From assembly GCA_020975725.1 (NCBI GenBank), contig QXJR01000014.1:124001-188000 (forward strand): a DNA stretch of 64,000 nucleotides, written 5' to 3'. Numbering within the stretch: the stretch's first letter is position 1; every line of letters begins with the position of its first letter. The DNA comes from Picocystis sp. L7. Taxonomy: Eukaryota; Chlorophyta; Picocystophyceae; Picocystales; Picocystaceae. Of this stretch, positions 59,830-64,000 are shown piece by piece. The notes beneath the pieces are model-generated. The model worked only from the letters and a program-made list of their open reading frames with translations, had not been told where the DNA came from and ran no database searches. The translations under genes and the position numbers were made by a program.

Positions 59830-61346
59830 ATGGGAATCCCGCAGGACGAAGGCTTGAGGCCTTACTTCCAAGCGAAGATCGAGGAACTCGAGCACCTCGT
59901 GCGAGACAAGGCGCAGAATCTCAGGCGACTTGAAGCGCAGAGGAACGAAATCAACTCGAAAGGTAAGAAATCGACGCCTCGGGACGAGATCGACGGAACC
60001 AGGCGAGGAAGGAGGTGGCGTTGGAGCTGGACGAACGCCGACCACGTGCACGCCGAACCAGGACAGGACGTGGACCGAGCTCGCACCGGCCGTGGCGTGA
60101 AGGATGCTCCTGCAACGCGACGATGAGAACGATCCTGAAGCGGGGTCGGGGGGAAAGGTGGTAGCTGACGCTTTCGTCTACGCAGTGCGGATGTTGAAGG
60201 AGGAGCTCCAACTGCTCCAAGAGCCAGGATCGTACGTGGGCGAAGTCGTCAAGGTCATGGGCAAGAACAAAGTGTTGGTCAAGGTAAGGATGTGTGAAAC
60301 GTCGCAACTGGAAGCGAAACAGACTCCTTCGCGTCCCTGAAAAAGGCTGACACGTGAACTCATCACTCTTCGATCACCTGCAGGTTCATCCGGAAGGCAA
60401 GTATGTCGTCAACGTTGACAAGAACATCGACATCACCAAAGTGCTGCCAACCATTCGCGTTGCCCTTCGAAACGACAGCTACACACTGCACCTCATCCTA
60501 CCCAGCAAGATAGACCCTCTTGTGAGCTTGATGAAGGTGGAAAAGGTCCCTGACTCTACCTACGACATGGTCGGGGGCTTGGATGAGCAGATCAAAGAAA
60601 TCAAAGAAGTGATAGAATTGCCAATCAAGCACCCCGAGCTGTTTGAAAGCCTGGGCATCGCACAACCAAAGGGGGTCATCCTGTACGGTCCTCCTGGAAC
60701 GGGCAAAACTTTGCTTGCCAGGGCCGTGGCCCATCACACTGACTGCACGTTCATCCGTGTGTCTGGATCGGAGCTGGTCCAAAAGTACATCGGAGAAGGC
60801 AGCCGCATGGTACGTGAACTGTTTGTGATGGCACGTGAGCATGCTCCTTCCATCATCTTCATGGACGAGGTAGACTCAATAGGTTCCGCACGAATGGACT
60901 CTTCTGGAGGTGGTGGTGGGGATTCCGAAGTGCAGAGGACAATGCTGGAACTCCTGAACCAACTTGATGGCTTTGAATCCAATCACAAGATAAAGGTGCT
61001 GATGGCAACAAACCGTTTGGACATTCTTGATCCTGCGCTTTTGAGGCCAGGAAGGATTGACAGGAAGATAGAGTTTCCGAATCCGAACGAGGAGTCAAGA
61101 CTTGCGATTTTGAAGATCCACTCTAGGAAAATGAATTTAATGAGAGGCATTGACCTGAAGACTATTGCTGATAAAATGCACGGAGCTTCTGGGGCGGAAC
61201 TGAAGGCTTGCTGCACCGAGGCAGGTATGTTCGCTCTGCGTGAGAGAAGGGTGCACGTCACGCAGGAAGACTTTGAGATGGCGGTGGCCAAGGTGATGAA
61301 GAAAGACAGCCATCTCAACATGTCACTTAGGAAACTGTTCAAGTAG
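59830..61346 (+). CDS. RPT6: 26S proteasome AAA-ATPase RPT6 (PSMC5), three exons
   Basis: RPT6 is one of the six ATPases of the 19S regulatory particle, which unfolds substrates for the 20S core. Exons: 59830-59962, 60186-60283 and 60384-61346; introns are 223 and 100 bases, both with CTGAC. The product is 397 residues. The N-terminal coiled coil ([20 protein letters not shown]) and junctions [15 protein letters not shown] and [16 protein letters not shown] match human PSMC5 closely. Walker A is [15 protein letters not shown], Walker [10 protein letters not shown] and the arginine fingers are in [13 protein letters not shown]. The C-terminal block [20 protein letters not shown] is intact. The HbYX-type tail ends in LRKLFK. 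Confidence 0.98.
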
Positions 61347-61438
61347 TTATCAGATGTCACCAGGTCGGGTGGAATCGGTTCAGCAACCACTTGCTTTGTA
61401 AAAAAGGATACTTTCCAAAGTCGTTCGTGCACTCCCTC

Positions 61439-63712
61439 TCATGCAGGCACTGCCCCCGATGCCAATGCTGGGGCACGAGGAACCTCCCCTGAGCTCTTCG
61501 TTGCTACGGTTGTCCCTGCTCTTTCTACTGGATTGTTCAATGTCCTCAGTGCATTCATGCAAACTGCAAGTGTTCCGCCCTCGTGAATGATGACAGTTAG
61601 CCAGAGAGGAATGGTTCCCATCACGGCAGGAATGGATGCAGCCAAGATGAAAAAGAGAGCAAAGAACACTCCCTGTGATACAACTCTCCTGGTCTGTCTT
61701 GCCTTTGACAGAAGGAGTGGCAGAGATTCAACAGCATCTCCGAGCAAGATGACGTCCCCCGCCACCATCGACGCTGCACTTGCACGATCAGCAAGTACGA
61801 TGCCCACCGTGGATGCCGCCAAGGCGGGTGCATCATTCATGCCCTCGCCCACCATCGCTAGTCCACTAGATTGCTTGCCGTCTGGGCTTCCATTATTTCC
61901 AACTACATTTCTTACGTACTCCAGCTTGGCCTCTGGTGTCATTTCAGCATGGACTTCCCCGATCCCCACTTCCTTGGCAACAGAATCCGCATTGACCCTT
62001 CGATCCCCAGTCAGCATGGCGACCTTCTTGAAGTAACTTTTCAGCGCCCGGATGACGTCCTGGGCTTGAGGCCTCACGCGGTCCTGAAAACTGAAGAGAG
62101 TGACTTCTCCATCCACGGACATCACTGCCATGGCCGTTGCCTTCTTCTTGATCTGTTCTACCTCCTGCTCCACAGTCTTTGCCTGTTCGGGCTCAAGATT
62201 GCGCAAGATAAATTCGACTCGTCCTATTTTCACTTCCCGCGCCCGGTTGTTCACCACCACCTGAGCCACCAGGCCCTGGCCAGGCTCCGAGCTGAAGGCA
62301 TCCACCTCTACCTTGGGCAGACCCTCTGCCTCTCTCGCATAGGCCACCAAAGCCTGGGCAATGGGATGGACGGCGTACTGTTCCACGGCCCCCGCAATGG
62401 CAACGGCTTCAGCCTGGCCTGCTCCATTCCGGTTCGATCCATTACCTCCCCATTGCTTGATAGAGTTCAGCTTCAGTGCTCCCGTGGTCAAGGTTCCCGT
62501 CTTGTCAAAGGCGATCGTGTCGCATGAGAGCAACGCATCCAACACTCGGCTGGACCTGAGGATGACCCCTCGACGGGCCAGGGAGCTGATTGCGGCGATG
62601 TATGCCAACGGGGTAACAGACAAGGAGCAGGGTGCCGCGGCCACCATGAGACCCAGGGATCTGTGTATGGATCCCGGCACTCCGTTGTACGGGAGATACT
62701 TCCATCCCAGGACCAGTGGTCCCATCACCATGAGTGTCAGCGCAGCAACCAGGACCAGTTTGGAGTACACGTCACCAAAGTCATCCAGCCACATCTTCAA
62801 CTTGGGCCTGGATCGTATGGATTCCATGGTCATGGTACCGATCCTTTCCAGGGTAGAAGCGTCTGCTCTTGCCGTCACTTCCACCAGCAGCCTGCCATCG
62901 AGCGCGATGCTTCCTGCCGGCACGAGGTCGCCTTCTTGGACGTGAAACGGCGAAGCTTCTCCGGTGAGGTGTTCCATGGTGGCGAGGCATTCTCCTCTGA
63001 CCACGCGTCCATCGAGTGGCGCCAGCTCTCCCGCTCTCACGAGCACCACGTCTCCCACCTGCACGTCTTGCACGCGCACGGTCTCTTCCGTCTCTCCTCG
63101 CACGCGAAGCGCGACCTCCGGCGAGAGTTTCTGGAGCTCGCTGGCGTCTCTCGCCGCTCTTTCGGTGAGTTTGTGTTCGGCGACGTGGGATCCGCTGAAG
63201 AGCACGAGCAGCAGGGCTCCTTCGCTTGCGTTTCCGAGCAGCAGCGAGGCGAATGCGCCCAGCGTCATGAGCACGTGTATGTTGACGTTGCATCCGAGCA
63301 GATCGTCCACGAGCTCCACGAAAGCAGGCACGGCCACGAGCGCGAAGGCGACGGCCACGAAGGCTTTGGCGAGCTGGGCCGTGGCTCCTGCGCTTCCCAG
63401 CGTCGCCGAAGCTCCCAGGAGCGCCGCAGACGCGCCCACTGCGATCAGGTTATCGTCCAGTGCGTCTGCGATCCCTTCCAGTCCCACACATCGGGCGCAA
63501 TTCCGCCACGTTCGCTGTGCGACGTTGGTGGACGCGACACCTTCGTCCGCTCGTCGGTCTCCTTCGCCGCAGCATGCGCTCCTCCCTTCCTTGCCGTGTC
63601 GGCACGGTTCGGTGCCACGTCTTTCTCGGACCCTCCACCTCCTTCCCTTCCCTTCGTTTCGACGTGCGAGCGTCCCAATGCACCTCGCAGGCGCCTTCCA
63701 TGCCACGGCCAT
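61439..63712 (-). CDS. HMA1: HMA1-type P1B heavy-metal ATPase
   Basis: This is a P-type ATPase of the plant HMA1 (P1B-4) group, a plastid-envelope transporter proposed to move Cu, Zn or Ca. ATG 63712 gives 758 residues (Arabidopsis has 819). The N-terminus is basic and could be a transit peptide, but no histidine-rich stretch is seen. The metal-site helix reads VAAAPCSLSVTPLAY, with APC in place of the usual SPC. The phosphorylation site is FDKTGTLTTG, followed by YAVHPIAQAL (HP motif), AMLTGDRRVNA and VGEGMNDAPALAAS. HEGGTLAVCMNAL in the last span is the HMA1 signature. The stop is 92 bases from the convergent RPT6. The start of the frame could lie further upstream, but the extension has no family features. 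Confidence 0.9.
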   Translation of the reverse strand: MAVAWKAPARCIGTLARRNEGKGRRWRVRERRGTEPCRHGKEGRSACCGEGDRRADEGVASTNVAQRTWRNCARCVGLEGIADALDDNLIAVGASAALLGASATLGSAGATAQLAKAFVAVAFALVAVPAFVELVDDLLGCNVNIHVLMTLGAFASLLLGNASEGALLLVLFSGSHVAEHKLTERAARDASELQKLSPEVALRVRGETEETVRVQDVQVGDVVLVRAGELAPLDGRVVRGECLATMEHLTGEASPFHVQEGDLVPAGSIALDGRLLVEVTARADASTLERIGTMTMESIRSRPKLKMWLDDFGDVYSKLVLVAALTLMVMGPLVLGWKYLPYNGVPGSIHRSLGLMVAAAPCSLSVTPLAYIAAISSLARRGVILRSSRVLDALLSCDTIAFDKTGTLTTGALKLNSIKQWGGNGSNRNGAGQAEAVAIAGAVEQYAVHPIAQALVAYAREAEGLPKVEVDAFSSEPGQGLVAQVVVNNRAREVKIGRVEFILRNLEPEQAKTVEQEVEQIKKKATAMAVMSVDGEVTLFSFQDRVRPQAQDVIRALKSYFKKVAMLTGDRRVNADSVAKEVGIGEVHAEMTPEAKLEYVRNVVGNNGSPDGKQSSGLAMVGEGMNDAPALAASTVGIVLADRASAASMVAGDVILLGDAVESLPLLLSKARQTRRVVSQGVFFALFFILAASIPAVMGTIPLWLTVIIHEGGTLAVCMNALRTLNNPVERAGTTVATKSSGEVPRAPALASGAVPA

Positions 63713-64000
63713 GCCGGTGTCTCTGCACGTGTCGACACCTTTGGGCGCAGTCCGGACCTCCCACCAGGGACCGTGAAAGGACAGGCCATCCCTCGGTCCA
63801 TGGACGGTCCCTGGGGGGAAAGGGGGGGAGGGAAGCAGGGGAGGGTCGGGGATCGAAAGGACACACATGCATTGCAAGCGGTGTAGCCAACCGGAGGAAG
63901 GAGTAGGACACATGGGCACGACGTGGATCCAGAGGGTTTGGATGTTCGACGACGAAGGGGACAACACCTCGCACAATCGGGATCAGAAGAATCGATCGTC
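63713..64000. other. HMA1 upstream region, window edge
   Basis: No gene is recognised in the last 288 bases. They should contain the HMA1 promoter. A G-run lies near 63818-63830. Confidence 0.4.

Overview
The window is nuclear DNA from a photosynthetic eukaryote, most likely a unicellular alga. It is gene-dense and intron-poor, with moderately high GC. Introns are short GT-AG introns with a near-constant CTGAC branch motif, which rules out bacteria. Nuclear housekeeping genes (TFIIH helicase, MCM2, MAD2, 26S proteasome ATPase, RPL7, mitochondrial uL29m, SDH subunit) sit beside plastid-linked genes: an ABA4/neoxanthin-synthase homologue, an HMA1-type plastid-envelope metal ATPase and a BSD2-like four-CxxC zinc protein. 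Several families are plant-like (BAH-PHD reader of the EBS/SHL type, DUF627/DUF629 ubiquitin-hydrolase-like giant, PAP/OAS1-like nucleotidyltransferase, MORN protein). I cannot fix the lineage more precisely without a search.

Layout. 0.3-9 kb: BAH-PHD reader, XPD/ERCC2 helicase, TDP2, MAD2, TRM6 and a USE1-like SNARE. 9.5-18.4 kb: a nucleotidyltransferase, an SPX-RING-GDPD fusion, an F-box/MBD4-type DNA glycosylase fusion, and MCM2 behind a cluster of E2F-type sites. 18.4-20.5 kb: poorly defined, with one possible gene and a TATA box plus orphan exon. 20.5-35.3 kb: cysteinyl-tRNA synthetase, SDHD, the 1744-residue hydrolase-like protein, deoxyhypusine synthase, a LYRM9-like protein, ICMT, an ESA1/TIP60 acetyltransferase and RPL7. 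35.5-44.8 kb: a 9.3-kb fold-back DNA transposon with about 730-bp near-identical arms, two oppositely oriented 104/52-bp minisatellite arrays, an AT-richer centre, and a perfect TTA target-site duplication (PIF/Harbinger-like). 44.9-64 kb: BSD2-like protein, MORN protein, CTR9, an AT-rich island of unknown origin, TFIIA large subunit, WDR61/SKI8, an unknown membrane protein, V-ATPase subunit E, ABA4, NIFK/NOP15, mitochondrial uL29m (MRPL47), RPT6 and HMA1.

Genes mostly alternate in strand, giving short divergent promoters (about 270-570 bp) and very short convergent tails (40-160 bp). Thirteen introns were placed by joining frames so that the protein matches its family at the junction and the branch motif fits. 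Two more are in-frame and stop-free, so a simple ORF would read through them. Most lie near the 5' end of the gene. Several functional themes recur: DNA repair and the cell cycle (XPD, TDP2, MAD2, MCM2, glycosylase), transcription (TFIIA, CTR9 and WDR61 of the PAF1 complex, ESA1) and plastid or mitochondrial support. Two fusion proteins, the transposon and two promoter motif clusters are the items most worth a second look.
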